From JAIROC01 sp031553535 (GTDB lineage: Bacteria; Bacteroidota; Bacteroidia; Bacteroidales; WCHB1-69): 64,000 nucleotides of DNA. Numbering within the stretch: position 1 is the first letter of the stretch; every line of letters begins with the position of its first letter. Positions 16,799 through 26,781 of the stretch are shown here, in pieces. The stretch spans positions 130,197 to 194,196 of the forward strand of contig JAVBLM010000001.1 in NCBI GenBank assembly GCA_031553535.1. Reading direction: 5' to 3'. The position numbers and the translations under genes are program-made. The notes below the pieces were generated by a model. The model was given only the letters and a program-made list of their open reading frames with translations, searched no databases and was not told the origin of the DNA.

Positions 16799-19024
16799 GT
16801 GAAGAACTTTAAAATAAGTGTTTTCTTTGTATATGTCGTATTTCTAATCATAGGAATCATGGCAATGTATCGCATTGTCTCTTTAGCCGTTGCAAAAGGA
16901 AAATATTACAGGGGCGAAATAGATGATGACAAGGAAATGGTTATTGATGGTCGAATTTTCAAAATAGAAACAAACACAATTTCCGGTAAAAGAGGAAATA
17001 TTATTTCGGATGATGGAACTGTTTTACTATCTACTGTTTATATCTATGATTTATATTGGTATCCATCTTATATATATACAAACAAGGTAAACGACAGTTT
17101 ATTCATGTTGAACGTAGATTCGTTAATCCAAATTTTTCATCGGATAAACCCGAAAAAATCAATTGATTCTTATAATAAACTTATCAAAGAAGAATATCTG
17201 AATTGTCGTCAAGCATACAAAAAAGCTATCAAACAAACAAAAAGCAACGAGAAGAAAGAAAAAGAAAAAGGTTATCTCGCTATTAAGAACCTGCAAAAAG
17301 AATATGTTCAAATAAAAGTCTCGAATGTCAGTCGTACAAACGAATGGGTTCGTCAGAAAGATATTGATGAAATTGATTCTTTATTCGCTGCCTGGAAAGG
17401 AGGTGGCAATTTTAGAGGAGGCTGTAAAAAAGACAGACGGGATGTAAGAAGGCAATTGACAGGTGGCTATCCTAAAAGCATTTTAGGAATGTTCGAAAGT
17501 GTATCTTCCAGCAACAGAACCGATTCTATCATCTTTAAAAAAGGAATAGAAGGGTACTATGATTCTACACTTAGAGGAAAATGTATCACTTACCGCATAT
17601 TAAAAGTAAATAATGAAACCGTCCGTCTAAAAGAAAACAGAGATATTTCACCCAGTAATGGCTGCGACGTAGTAACGACTATCAACAACGATATACAACG
17701 TGTAACTAAAAATGCATTAGAGAAACAACTTTTATTATCGGGAGCAGCTTGGGGTTGTGCCGTTGTGATGGATGTAAAAAGCGGAGAAATTAGAGCCATT
17801 TGTAATTTGGACAAAGTAGGGAATATCTATGAAGAACGGATTGACCATGCAACAACCGAACGATATGAACCGGGGTCAACATTTAAATTAATGACTTTAT
17901 TAGCAGCATTAGAATCCGGAAAAATAGATACCAATACAATTGTTGAATGCGATAAAGGCAATTATTATTCTCTGAAAAAAGCATTTGTTATTTCCGATAA
18001 CAAAGGATTATACAATGCTGCCAGAATGACCCATAAAAATATCAGTTCATTTCTTCTATCTCTAAAAGGAATGTCTTTAGAAAAAGATTTGAAAATCGAA
18101 ACTGCACAGGCACGAATCCCGATATTAATTCCGATCACTTCAAAAGAATCTGATTTTCGGAATGTTACACATGGGTATAGCGTTAAAATACCTCCTGTCT
18201 ATATGCTCGCTTATTATAATGCTATTGCTAATGATGGTAAATATATAAAACCTACGTTAGTAAAATCAATAACTTGTCCTGATAAAGGGTCTTCTACCTC
18301 TCAACATGAAATAATAAATGCAGCTATTTGTTCTCCACAAACAATTGCCAAAGCAAAAGATTGTCTGGAAGCCGTTGTTACTGAGGGAACTGCAAGAAGG
18401 GCAAGAGATAATCAATATTTAGCGTACATTAAAAATAAAGATACAAACATAATACATTATCCATTAATAGCAGGAAAAACAGGCACTGCTTTTATATATG
18501 ATGAGAAAGAGAAAAAATATTCTCCTACACTTAAAAATTCTTCTTTTATCGGTTATTTTCCCAGTCAAAAACCAAAATACACTTGTTTGGTATTGGTTTC
18601 AGGAACTCCTTTGGATGCAAGTATTGTCGCTGTACCCGTTTGCAAGGAAATTGCCGAAAAATTAAACATGCATGATATAGAAATCGAATTAAGCGAGTCC
18701 AGACAGAATAGTAAAAAAAATATTCCTACCAGTCGATTTGCCTATACAAAAGACATACAAACAATCTATAATGAACTTCATATTCCTATAAGCCTGTCAA
18801 ACGAAAATCAATATGTTAGTCTTACAAAAAATGATAATAATGATATTGTCTCTATTCCCAGAAAGATTCCAAATCGCTCTGTTGCCGAATTAAAACATGC
18901 AACAGTAAAAGATGCAACTTATATTTTGGAAAAAATGGGATATACAGTACAAATAAGAGGAAAAGGAAAAGTTAACGACATACAGATAGCCGGAACAACA
19001 GCAATCGTGTTTTTAAAAGATTAA
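16799..19024 (+). CDS. ftsI: FtsI, septal class B penicillin-binding protein (transpeptidase) with PASTA domain
   Basis: 741 residues from a GTG start. N-terminal membrane anchor (FFVYVVFLIIGIMAMYRI), a pedestal domain with the segment ISGKRGNIISDDGTVL, then the transpeptidase domain: SxxK as EPGSTFKLM near residue 360, SxN as ISDNKG near 400, and KTGT as AGKTGTAF near 565. A C-terminal PASTA-like domain follows (SVAELKHATVKDATYILEKM). It cross-links septal peptidoglycan in the periplasm together with FtsW. All catalytic motifs are intact. It lies 7 bp after ftsL and 6 bp before murE. Confidence 0.95.
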   Translation: MKNFKISVFFVYVVFLIIGIMAMYRIVSLAVAKGKYYRGEIDDDKEMVIDGRIFKIETNTISGKRGNIISDDGTVLLSTVYIYDLYWYPSYIYTNKVNDSLFMLNVDSLIQIFHRINPKKSIDSYNKLIKEEYLNCRQAYKKAIKQTKSNEKKEKEKGYLAIKNLQKEYVQIKVSNVSRTNEWVRQKDIDEIDSLFAAWKGGGNFRGGCKKDRRDVRRQLTGGYPKSILGMFESVSSSNRTDSIIFKKGIEGYYDSTLRGKCITYRILKVNNETVRLKENRDISPSNGCDVVTTINNDIQRVTKNALEKQLLLSGAAWGCAVVMDVKSGEIRAICNLDKVGNIYEERIDHATTERYEPGSTFKLMTLLAALESGKIDTNTIVECDKGNYYSLKKAFVISDNKGLYNAARMTHKNISSFLLSLKGMSLEKDLKIETAQARIPILIPITSKESDFRNVTHGYSVKIPPVYMLAYYNAIANDGKYIKPTLVKSITCPDKGSSTSQHEIINAAICSPQTIAKAKDCLEAVVTEGTARRARDNQYLAYIKNKDTNIIHYPLIAGKTGTAFIYDEKEKKYSPTLKNSSFIGYFPSQKPKYTCLVLVSGTPLDASIVAVPVCKEIAEKLNMHDIEIELSESRQNSKKNIPTSRFAYTKDIQTIYNELHIPISLSNENQYVSLTKNDNNDIVSIPRKIPNRSVAELKHATVKDATYILEKMGYTVQIRGKGKVNDIQIAGTTAIVFLKD

Positions 19025-19030
19025 ATACAA

Positions 19031-20491
19031 ATGAAAACAATTAAAGAACTAATTAACAATATTTCTACAATTCAGATAATTGGCTTGATCGATAAGCAGA
19101 TCGAAGCCATCTGTTTTGATACACGGGAAGTGAAAAGTTCTTCTTTATTTGTAGCGCAAAAAGGGACAAAAGTAGATGGGCACAAATATATTGACCAAGC
19201 TATTGAAAAAGGGGCAACTTGCATTGTTGCGGAACAACTTCCCGTAACATTACACGAAGATGTGACCTATTTGCAAGTAAAATCTTCTCCTCATACACTC
19301 GCTCTTTTGGCATGTAACTTTTATGGCAATCCTTCCTATAAATTAAAATTAATAGGAATTACAGGAACAAATGGTAAAACAACAACCGCTACCCTACTCT
19401 ATCGATTATTTACAAATCTGGGATTTAAAGCAGGGTTATTGAGTACAGTTGAGAATAAAATCGGACAAACGACAATTCCCTCTACACATACAACTCCCGA
19501 TGCTATAAAAATAAATCAATTATTATCGCAGATGGTATCCGAGGGCTGTGAATATTGTTTTATGGAAGTAAGCTCGCATGCGATTGTACAAGAACGTATC
19601 ACAGGATTACATTTCGTTATTGGAATTTTTACTAACATCACGCATGATCACTTGGATTATCACAAAACATTTAAAGAATATATTGCAGCAAAAAAACTAT
19701 TTTTCGATAATCTACCGAAAACAGCATTTGCTTTAACTAACATTGATGATCCAAATGGAAAAGTAATGCTACAAAACACTGCTGCGCAATGTAAAACATA
19801 TAGCTTACAAACCATCAATTCTGATTTTAAAGCTAAAGTCAATGAAGATAGTTTGGAAGGAATGAATTTAATCATTGATAACGAAGATGTTTGGTTTAGA
19901 TTAATTGGAAAATTTAATGCTTACAATTTACTTTCAATTTACGCAACAGCTTTACTTTTAGGAGTTAATAAAAAAGATGTATTACGAGAAATGAGCATGC
20001 TTGAGTCAGCAGAAGGCAGATTTTCTACTATCAATAAAAATGGGAAAACGGTAATTATTGACTATGCTCATACTCCTGATGCACTGTTAAATGTTCTTAA
20101 TACGATAAGGGAAATAAGCAAAAACGACCAGAAAATAACTACTGTTGTCGGTTGTGGAGGAGACCGGGATAAAACAAAGCGTCCCGAAATGGCAAAAATT
20201 GCATACAACCTAAGCGACAAAGTAATTCTTTCTTCTGATAATCCACGAAGTGAAGACCCTGATTCTATTCTCAATGATATGGTTAAGGGAATTCCAAGCG
20301 ATGATGAAAGTAATGTATTTGTTATTGTCGATAGAAAGCAAGCTATTAAATTGGCCATTGCCACATCACAAACAGGAGATATTATTCTGATTGCAGGCAA
20401 AGGTCATGAAAAATACCAAGAAATAAACGGAGTGAAATACGAATTCGATGATATCGAAATTGCTAAAAACTATTTAGAAAATCTAAAATAA
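19031..20491 (+). CDS. murE: UDP-MurNAc-L-Ala-D-Glu:meso-diaminopimelate ligase
   Basis: 486 residues, full length. ATP-binding loop GITGTNGKTTTATLL near residue 112, conserved EVSSHAI, and the DNPRSEDP motif near 408 that marks meso-diaminopimelate specificity, so the wall is predicted to be of the DAP type. It adds the third residue of the stem peptide in the cytoplasm. Its substrate requires the D-Glu added by MurD, which makes the short murD two genes downstream notable. Confidence 0.96.
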   Translation: MKTIKELINNISTIQIIGLIDKQIEAICFDTREVKSSSLFVAQKGTKVDGHKYIDQAIEKGATCIVAEQLPVTLHEDVTYLQVKSSPHTLALLACNFYGNPSYKLKLIGITGTNGKTTTATLLYRLFTNLGFKAGLLSTVENKIGQTTIPSTHTTPDAIKINQLLSQMVSEGCEYCFMEVSSHAIVQERITGLHFVIGIFTNITHDHLDYHKTFKEYIAAKKLFFDNLPKTAFALTNIDDPNGKVMLQNTAAQCKTYSLQTINSDFKAKVNEDSLEGMNLIIDNEDVWFRLIGKFNAYNLLSIYATALLLGVNKKDVLREMSMLESAEGRFSTINKNGKTVIIDYAHTPDALLNVLNTIREISKNDQKITTVVGCGGDRDKTKRPEMAKIAYNLSDKVILSSDNPRSEDPDSILNDMVKGIPSDDESNVFVIVDRKQAIKLAIATSQTGDIILIAGKGHEKYQEINGVKYEFDDIEIAKNYLENLK

Positions 20492-20497
20492 TGATAT

Positions 20498-21751
20498 ATG
20501 TTCTACTATCTTTTTAATTGGTTAGATAAGACTTTTAATATACCCGGAGCAGGAGTCTTTCAATATATTTCCTTTCGGACTGCAATGGCGGGATTGGTAT
20601 CTCTATTTTTATCATTGATAATCGGAAAATATGTAATCCGATTACTACAAAAGAAACAAATTGGAGAAGATATTCGTGATTTGGGTTTGGAAGGTCAAAT
20701 ACAGAAGAAAGGAACCCCTACCATGGGAGGGATTATTATCTTATTCAGCATATTAGTTCCGGTTTTATTGTTCAATAAATTGGACAATATCTATATTATT
20801 CTCATGATTATCACTACGATATGGCTCGGACTACTTGGATTTATCGACGATTATATCAAGGTGGCAAAAAAGAATAAGGGAGGAATTTCTTCCAAGGTGA
20901 AACTGATAGGACAATCCATTTTAGGTTTGGTAGTTGGTTTGGTTCTCTTTTTCAATCCTAATGTGGTGATAAAAGAAAAACTTCCCGATTCCAATTTTGT
21001 AAAGACAGAAGAAGTATTTCGTGTAGAAAACAGTTCCGATGGAGAAAAAACCAAAACGGCTAAATTTACAAAATCAACCAAAACGACTATTCCATTTTTC
21101 AAAAATAATGAATTCGATTATGCCAGCCTGTTAAAATGGTTGGGCGACGGTTATGAAAAATGGGCGTGGATTATTTATATTCCCATTATTATTTTTATTA
21201 TCTGCGCAGTTAGTAACGGAGCTAATCTTACCGACGGGTTGGACGGATTGGCCATTTCAGTCTCGGGAATTATAGGAGCAACCTTGGGAGTATTGGCATA
21301 TGTATCGGGAAACACCATCTTTGCTGAGTATTTGAATATCATGTATATTCCTAATACCGGCGAGCTGATGATTTTTGCCGGAGCACTTGTCGGCGCCTGT
21401 TTAGGATTTTATTGGTGGAATACCTATCCCGCACAAGTATTCATGGGAGATACAGGATCTTTAGCTTTGGGAGGCATTATCGCTGTTTTTGCAATTATTA
21501 TACGTAAAGAATTGTTAATTCCTATTTTATGTGGAATCTTTTTTGTCCAAAGCATCTCCGTAATCGCCCAGGTAACTTACTTTAAATATACAAAGAAAAA
21601 ATATGGAGAAGGAAGGCGTATTTTTTTAATGACCCCGATCCATCATCATTACCAGAAAAAAGGCATGCATGAAGCAAAGATAGTACAACGGTTTATTGTC
21701 ATCGCTATCATACTGGCCGTAGTAACCATAGTAACATTAAAATTACGTTAA
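20498..21751 (+). CDS. mraY: Phospho-MurNAc-pentapeptide transferase MraY
   Basis: 417 residues, longer than the E. coli enzyme (360) because of an extra loop at about 150-210, as usual in Bacteroidetes. Ten-helix integral membrane protein with GTPTMGGIIIL, GFIDDYIKV, the catalytic NLTDGLDGLA, FMGDTGSLALGG and the triple His motif PIHHHYQKKG. It transfers phospho-MurNAc-pentapeptide to undecaprenyl phosphate, forming lipid I. Complete and apparently functional. Confidence 0.97.
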   Translation: MFYYLFNWLDKTFNIPGAGVFQYISFRTAMAGLVSLFLSLIIGKYVIRLLQKKQIGEDIRDLGLEGQIQKKGTPTMGGIIILFSILVPVLLFNKLDNIYIILMIITTIWLGLLGFIDDYIKVAKKNKGGISSKVKLIGQSILGLVVGLVLFFNPNVVIKEKLPDSNFVKTEEVFRVENSSDGEKTKTAKFTKSTKTTIPFFKNNEFDYASLLKWLGDGYEKWAWIIYIPIIIFIICAVSNGANLTDGLDGLAISVSGIIGATLGVLAYVSGNTIFAEYLNIMYIPNTGELMIFAGALVGACLGFYWWNTYPAQVFMGDTGSLALGGIIAVFAIIIRKELLIPILCGIFFVQSISVIAQVTYFKYTKKKYGEGRRIFLMTPIHHHYQKKGMHEAKIVQRFIVIAIILAVVTIVTLKLR

Positions 21752-21768
21752 ACAAAAATATATCAATC

Positions 21769-22314
21769 ATGAAATTTGAAGATTTAATGATCGACCGATC
21801 GCAAACTGTTGCCGAGCAGGCTGCCATTCTAGAAAATAGACTGATTGCCATTCGTAGATCAAATAGACAAGAAATTGTCAACCAGTTTGATAAAGAAGAA
21901 CATCGATTAGAGCATGTCACCCTGTTCCGAGGGGTGAATTTTATCAATGATTCCAAAGCGTGTACAATCAATGCAACTTATTATAGCTTTGAAACCATGA
22001 AAAGTGACATCATCTGGATGGCAGGGGGGAATGATTCTTCAATGAATTATATGGAGCTGATAGGACATGTGTCACAAAAGGTCAAAGCATTGATTTGTAT
22101 TGGCAATAACAATAAAACGCTAATGAAAACATTTGTCAAATATATTGCATCTATTCAAGAACAAAAGAACATGGAAGATGCCGTACGGACAGCCTTTTAT
22201 TCGGCACAAAAAGGCAATATTGTACTATTATCCACAGGGTGTGAGTGTGATGAATTGTACACAGATTATCAAGAGCGAGGAACTACCTTTAAAAAAGCAA
22301 TAGCTCAATTATAA
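21769..22314 (+). CDS. MurD-like C-terminal stub; N-terminal and ATPase domains absent
   Basis: 181 residues where a ligase of about 440-450 is expected. The frame starts at the end of the MurD central domain; from residue 48 it reads EHRLEHVTLFRGVNFINDSK, typical of MurD domain 3, and continues through VKALICIGNN to TDYQERGTTFKKAI. The N-terminal UDP-MurNAc-L-Ala domain and the GTNGKTT ATP-binding domain are absent, and only 17 bp separate it from mraY, so there is no hidden remnant. Residues usual in domain 3 are altered: GGxDKGxD reads GGNDSSMN, and the SPxxAS-type loop reads STGCECD. The frame is otherwise free of stops and tightly coupled to ftsW (ATG 1 bp after its stop). Either a relic or a repurposed non-catalytic protein. 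Confidence 0.85.
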   Translation: MKFEDLMIDRSQTVAEQAAILENRLIAIRRSNRQEIVNQFDKEEHRLEHVTLFRGVNFINDSKACTINATYYSFETMKSDIIWMAGGNDSSMNYMELIGHVSQKVKALICIGNNNKTLMKTFVKYIASIQEQKNMEDAVRTAFYSAQKGNIVLLSTGCECDELYTDYQERGTTFKKAIAQL

Positions 22315-22315
22315 A

Positions 22316-23467
22316 ATGGAGAACAAAAAACTTATCGGGAAATTGAAAGGAGACCGCATAATATGGGGAATAATTGTTCTATTATCTGTGTTTTCCATAT
22401 TCGTTGTATACAGTACCGGCTCAAAACTAGGGGATCCGTTACATAAAGAAAGTATATGGTTTCTTATTCGCGGACATGTTTTTTATCTTGTCCTGGGATT
22501 CCTGGTAATGTATATTATGAGCAATGTCAATTACAGATGGATCGGTCGGTTATCGAAAATCGGATTTCTGATAGGTTTACTGTTGGTATTTCTAACATTT
22601 ATCTTTGGAGAAAATATGGGAGATGCCAAACGAAGTTTACGAATTTTTGGTATCTCTTTCCAAACGATACAATTAGCGGAAGTATTATTTATCATCTATT
22701 TTGCTCAATGGATTTCCCGGGTAAAAGGTGAAATTAACGATCTCAAAAGAGTTCTTTTACCTATGATTATTTATATTGTTGTAACCTGTTTACTCATTAC
22801 TTCCCAAAAAACATCAGGGGGAATTATCATGGGTGCTACTTTCTTTGTTCTCTTATTTGTATCTCAACTAAAGAAAAAATACTTTTTTGCTCTATTGGGT
22901 AGCATTGTAATTATAGGGGGATTATTCCTGTTTGTCGTCATGAATAGCAATACTTCCCTTTTCCGACTTGATACAGCAAAAGCACGTATTGAGGCTTTTA
23001 CAGGTAAATCGGAATTAAATAAGGAAACAATCATTACCGAAGCGGCAATTGCAAGAGGCGGTATTTTGCCTAATCCGGGAGGATCGGTTTTGATGGGTTC
23101 GGTAGGTGAAAGCTTCTCCGATTATATTTATGCTTTTCTTGTAGAAGAGTATGGCATTCTGATGGGTATTGTTGTTATTTTATTGTATTTAGCGTTATTT
23201 TACCGGGTACGGAAAGCAGCAGTGAATATACAATCTACTTTTGGAGCTTATTTATCAATAGGACTAGGATTCTTCATTGTATTTCAAGCATTCACACATA
23301 TATTAGTTTGTATCGGTTATTTTCCTGCAACGGGAGAAACTTTACCAATGATCAGCCGAGGGGGAATGTCTATTTTAACAATGTCATTCTGTCTTGGTAT
23401 CTTATTAAACATAAGTGAAGAAGCCAAAGAAGATAAGAAAAGATTAAAAGAAGAGCAATCGAATTAA
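22316..23467 (+). CDS. ftsW: FtsW, septal peptidoglycan polymerase (SEDS family)
   Basis: 383 residues, about ten transmembrane helices. SEDS signatures: FSIFVVYSTGSK, IIMGATFFVLL, the large loop with NPGGSVLMGSVGESFSDYIY, and near the end GETLPMISRGGMSIL. It polymerises lipid II at the septum, paired with FtsI from the same operon. It starts 1 bp after the murD stub, so translation is probably coupled. Confidence 0.95.
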   Translation: MENKKLIGKLKGDRIIWGIIVLLSVFSIFVVYSTGSKLGDPLHKESIWFLIRGHVFYLVLGFLVMYIMSNVNYRWIGRLSKIGFLIGLLLVFLTFIFGENMGDAKRSLRIFGISFQTIQLAEVLFIIYFAQWISRVKGEINDLKRVLLPMIIYIVVTCLLITSQKTSGGIIMGATFFVLLFVSQLKKKYFFALLGSIVIIGGLFLFVVMNSNTSLFRLDTAKARIEAFTGKSELNKETIITEAAIARGGILPNPGGSVLMGSVGESFSDYIYAFLVEEYGILMGIVVILLYLALFYRVRKAAVNIQSTFGAYLSIGLGFFIVFQAFTHILVCIGYFPATGETLPMISRGGMSILTMSFCLGILLNISEEAKEDKKRLKEEQSN

Positions 23468-23489
23468 ATTAAAAATAAATAATAATAGC

Positions 23490-24602
23490 ATGGCAAAAAA
23501 AATGATCATTTCAGGTGGTGGCACAGGAGGACATATCTTTCCGGCAATTGCAATTGCCAATGCTGTAAAAGAAGAATTGTCCGATATTGAAATCCTATTT
23601 GTAGGAGCCAATGGACGAATGGAAATGAAACGTGTACCCGAAGCCGGGTTTCCTATAGAAGGATTGGATATTTATGGTCTTCAACGTAAATTGAATTTGA
23701 GAAATATTCTTGAAAACCTGAAACTTCCTTTCCGTTTGTATCGCAGTAGTAACAAAGCAAAAGAAATCATCAAGAGATTTCATCCTGACGTAGTTGTAGG
23801 TGTTGGAGGATATGCAAGTGGCCCTACATTGAGAGTTGCGGCATCCATGGGAATCCCAACATTGATACAAGAACAAAATTCATATCCGGGAATTACCAAT
23901 AAAATACTGGCAAAAAAAGTTAACGTAATTTGTACTGCTTATGACAACCTGGATCGGTTTTTCCCTGCCGGTAAAATAATCAAAACAGGAAATCCCATTC
24001 GAAAAGATATCCTAAACTCTATAGACAAAAAAGAAGGATATGCTTATTTCCAGTTGGATGAGAATAAGAAAACAGTTGCTGTTGTCGGAGGCAGTTTGGG
24101 TTCCCGTACTATCAATGAAAGTGTTTGTACATTTGTAAAAGAGCTATCAGATAAAAAAGTTCAAATGATATGGCAAACAGGAGAATATTACTATCAGAAT
24201 CTTCCGGATGAATATAAAAGGCTGGAAGGAGTAAAAGTAATGCCTTTTGTACAACGGATGGATTATTTATACGGCATTGCCGATGTAGTAGTTTCCCGCG
24301 CAGGAGCTATTGCACTTTCGGAATTATGTGTTGTAGCAAAACCTTGCATCTTAATCCCTTCCCCAAATGTTTCGGAAGATCATCAGACAAAAAATGCAAA
24401 AGTACTTTCCAATGCAGGAGCCGCTATTTTAATACCTGACAATAAAGCACGCGAAGAACTGAAAGATGCCGTATTTGAACTTATTGTAGATGAAGGTCGC
24501 TGTACTACTATGAAAGAAAATTTGAAAAAAATGGCACAACCTAATGCAGCCAAACAAATTGCAAAAGAGATAATTAAATTAATGGATAAGAAAAATGGAT
24601 AA
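23490..24602 (+). CDS. murG: MurG, lipid II-forming N-acetylglucosaminyltransferase
   Basis: 370 residues, GT-B fold (GT28). N-terminal glycine-rich loop SGGGTGGHIFPAIAIAN, GVGGYASGP near 105, GGSLGSRTINE near 205, and the C-terminal SRAGAIALSEL UDP-GlcNAc-binding segment near 275. It adds GlcNAc to lipid I on the inner membrane face. The 3' end overlaps murC by 8 bp. Confidence 0.97.
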   Translation: MAKKMIISGGGTGGHIFPAIAIANAVKEELSDIEILFVGANGRMEMKRVPEAGFPIEGLDIYGLQRKLNLRNILENLKLPFRLYRSSNKAKEIIKRFHPDVVVGVGGYASGPTLRVAASMGIPTLIQEQNSYPGITNKILAKKVNVICTAYDNLDRFFPAGKIIKTGNPIRKDILNSIDKKEGYAYFQLDENKKTVAVVGGSLGSRTINESVCTFVKELSDKKVQMIWQTGEYYYQNLPDEYKRLEGVKVMPFVQRMDYLYGIADVVVSRAGAIALSELCVVAKPCILIPSPNVSEDHQTKNAKVLSNAGAAILIPDNKAREELKDAVFELIVDEGRCTTMKENLKKMAQPNAAKQIAKEIIKLMDKKNG

Positions 24603-25956
24603 AATTCCCGTTGATATAAAAAGCATCTATTTCTTAGGAATAGGGGGCATCGGAATGAGCGCCCTTGCTCGCTATTTCCATAGACAGGGAATTTTTGTAT
24701 CCGGATACGACAAGACACCCTCTCCCCTGACCGATGAATTGATTGCCGAAGGAATATCCGTTCATTTTGAGGATGATATTTCTCAAATACCGGATTCGTT
24801 GTCCATGGCAATATATACTCCTGCTGTTCCAAAAGGGAATAAAGAATATGAATTCTTACAAAAATCCAGAACACCTTTTTTGAAGCGTTCGCAGTTATTA
24901 GGCTTGCTTACGCATGGAAAAACAACATTTGCAATAGCGGGAACACATGGAAAAACCTCCACGACCGCAATGACGGCACATATACTACATGGAGAAAAAA
25001 AAATAATTGCATTTATCGGAGGAATTGCCTCCAATTACAACTCTAATCTAATTTACGATAACAATCCGGAGATTATACTTGTAGAAGCGGATGAATACGA
25101 CCGTTCTTTTCTAACCCTTCATCCTGATATTGCCGTAATTACAGCAATGGATGCCGACCATTTAGATGTTTATGGAAATAATAACGGTTTGATAGAATCA
25201 TTCAACGATTTTGCAAACAACATCAAAAAAGGGGGAACTCTTATTACAAAGAATTCATTAGTAAAGAATATCCATACAAAAGCAAATATAAAAACATACG
25301 GTCTGGAACCCGGTATTTCGGATTATTATGCTACAAACATACATATTAAAAACGAAAAGCAATACTTTGATATAGTTACTCCCAATGGAATTATTGAGAA
25401 TATTTCTTTCGAAGCGGGAGGATTACACAATGTAGAAAATGCAGTAGCGGCAACAGCTATTGCTGATATTGCAAATGTAAATCATCAAACGATAAAAAAA
25501 CAATTAGAATCTTATAAAGGGGTAAAACGGAGATTCGAATATATTATACGTAGAGAAAATTGTATTTATATCGACGATTATGCACATCATCCGCAGGAAA
25601 TAAAGGCTTGTATTGCCTCTGCTAAAATGATGCATCCCGGCAAGAAAATATGCGGGATATTTCAACCTCATCTCTATAGTAGAACCAGGGATTTTGCCGA
25701 TGAATTTGCAAGAAGCCTGGAAGAGTTGGACCATGTTATCCTGCTCGACATTTATCCTGCCAGGGAGTTACCGATAGAAGGAGTAAGTTCCAAAATGTTA
25801 TTGAAAAAAATAAACAAAACAGAAAAGATATTAGTAAACAAAGAACAACTTCTCCAATATCTGGAGATCATAAAACCGGAGGTGCTTATTACAATGGGAG
25901 CAGGAGACATCGATCGATTAGTAAAGGATATAAAAAAAGTGTTTGATCATGAGTAA
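24595..25956 (+). CDS. murC: UDP-N-acetylmuramate:L-alanine ligase
   Basis: 453 residues, full length. Rossmann-like start (YFLGIGGIGMSALARYF), ATP-binding loop AIAGTHGKTSTTAM near residue 112, EADEYDRSFL, and C-terminal domain motifs YIDDYAHHPQEIKA and FQPHLYSRTRDF. It adds L-Ala, the first stem-peptide residue. It overlaps murG and ftsQ by 8 bp each, so it sits in a tightly coupled stretch. Nothing is missing, in contrast to the murD stub. Confidence 0.97.
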   Translation: MDKIPVDIKSIYFLGIGGIGMSALARYFHRQGIFVSGYDKTPSPLTDELIAEGISVHFEDDISQIPDSLSMAIYTPAVPKGNKEYEFLQKSRTPFLKRSQLLGLLTHGKTTFAIAGTHGKTSTTAMTAHILHGEKKIIAFIGGIASNYNSNLIYDNNPEIILVEADEYDRSFLTLHPDIAVITAMDADHLDVYGNNNGLIESFNDFANNIKKGGTLITKNSLVKNIHTKANIKTYGLEPGISDYYATNIHIKNEKQYFDIVTPNGIIENISFEAGGLHNVENAVAATAIADIANVNHQTIKKQLESYKGVKRRFEYIIRRENCIYIDDYAHHPQEIKACIASAKMMHPGKKICGIFQPHLYSRTRDFADEFARSLEELDHVILLDIYPARELPIEGVSSKMLLKKINKTEKILVNKEQLLQYLEIIKPEVLITMGAGDIDRLVKDIKKVFDHE

Positions 25957-26758
25957 GAAAAACATCATTATTTATTCTATATTCGGCATTATTTTTATTG
26001 CATGTTTTGTCTTTTATGCTATCCTGTCAAAAGACAAAAAATACACGGAGATAATATATAAGATCGAATATCCATCAGATACTTTATTTACCGAAAAAGA
26101 ATTCACTCAATATGTTTCCAAAGTTCATCCGTCAATCATTGGAAAACCTTTTGACAGTGTAAACCTCTCTACTCTTGAGAAAAAAATAGAAAAGTATCCA
26201 TACATATCCAATGCCGATGTGATCAATAATCGCGGAACATTAATAATAAAGGCTACACAGGAAAAAATTATTGCAAAGGTATTCAATAGTAAAGATCAGC
26301 AATTTTTCCTGGCAGAGAGTGGGAAACTAGTTCCTAAATCAAAAAACACGGCAGGAAGAATTGTTATTGCGAATGGAAATATAAACAAACAATATACGGA
26401 TAACTATTTTGTCTACAATGAAGACAGTCTCAATAAAGATAAGTCAAAAACAAAATATTCTCAGCTACATATTGTTTGGAAAATGGCATCTTTCATAGAA
26501 AAAGATCCTTTCTGGAATGCACAAATAAGCCAAATCTACGTTAATAATAAACAGGAAATCGAGCTCATTCCTACAATAGGGGATCATGTGATTCTATTTG
26601 GAAGTATTGGGCTTCAAGAAAACATCGATAATGTTATTAAACAACGTTTAGATAATTTAAGAAATTTATATATTGATGGATTTAAAATAACCGGATGGGA
26701 GAAATATAAATCCATTAACTTAAAATATGGAACAGAAATTTCTTGTGAAAGAAAATAA
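25949..26758 (+). CDS. ftsQ: FtsQ-like divisome protein
   Basis: 269 residues from ATG 25949, overlapping the murC stop. One N-terminal transmembrane helix (IIYSIFGIIFIACFVFYAIL), then a periplasmic domain with a weak POTRA-like start and the segment IEKYPYISNADVI. Sequence is poorly conserved in the family; identification rests on topology, size and position between murC and ftsA. It is expected to link FtsL to the Z-ring complex. Confidence 0.85.
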   Translation: MSKKNIIIYSIFGIIFIACFVFYAILSKDKKYTEIIYKIEYPSDTLFTEKEFTQYVSKVHPSIIGKPFDSVNLSTLEKKIEKYPYISNADVINNRGTLIIKATQEKIIAKVFNSKDQQFFLAESGKLVPKSKNTAGRIVIANGNINKQYTDNYFVYNEDSLNKDKSKTKYSQLHIVWKMASFIEKDPFWNAQISQIYVNNKQEIELIPTIGDHVILFGSIGLQENIDNVIKQRLDNLRNLYIDGFKITGWEKYKSINLKYGTEISCERK

Positions 26759-26781
26759 TTAACCCACGATAAATAAATATT

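Noticed and set aside
21708..21971. Minus-strand frame across the mraY-murD stub junction as an alternative gene
   Set aside because: Overlaps conserved mraY and MurD domain 3 codons; an antisense shadow.
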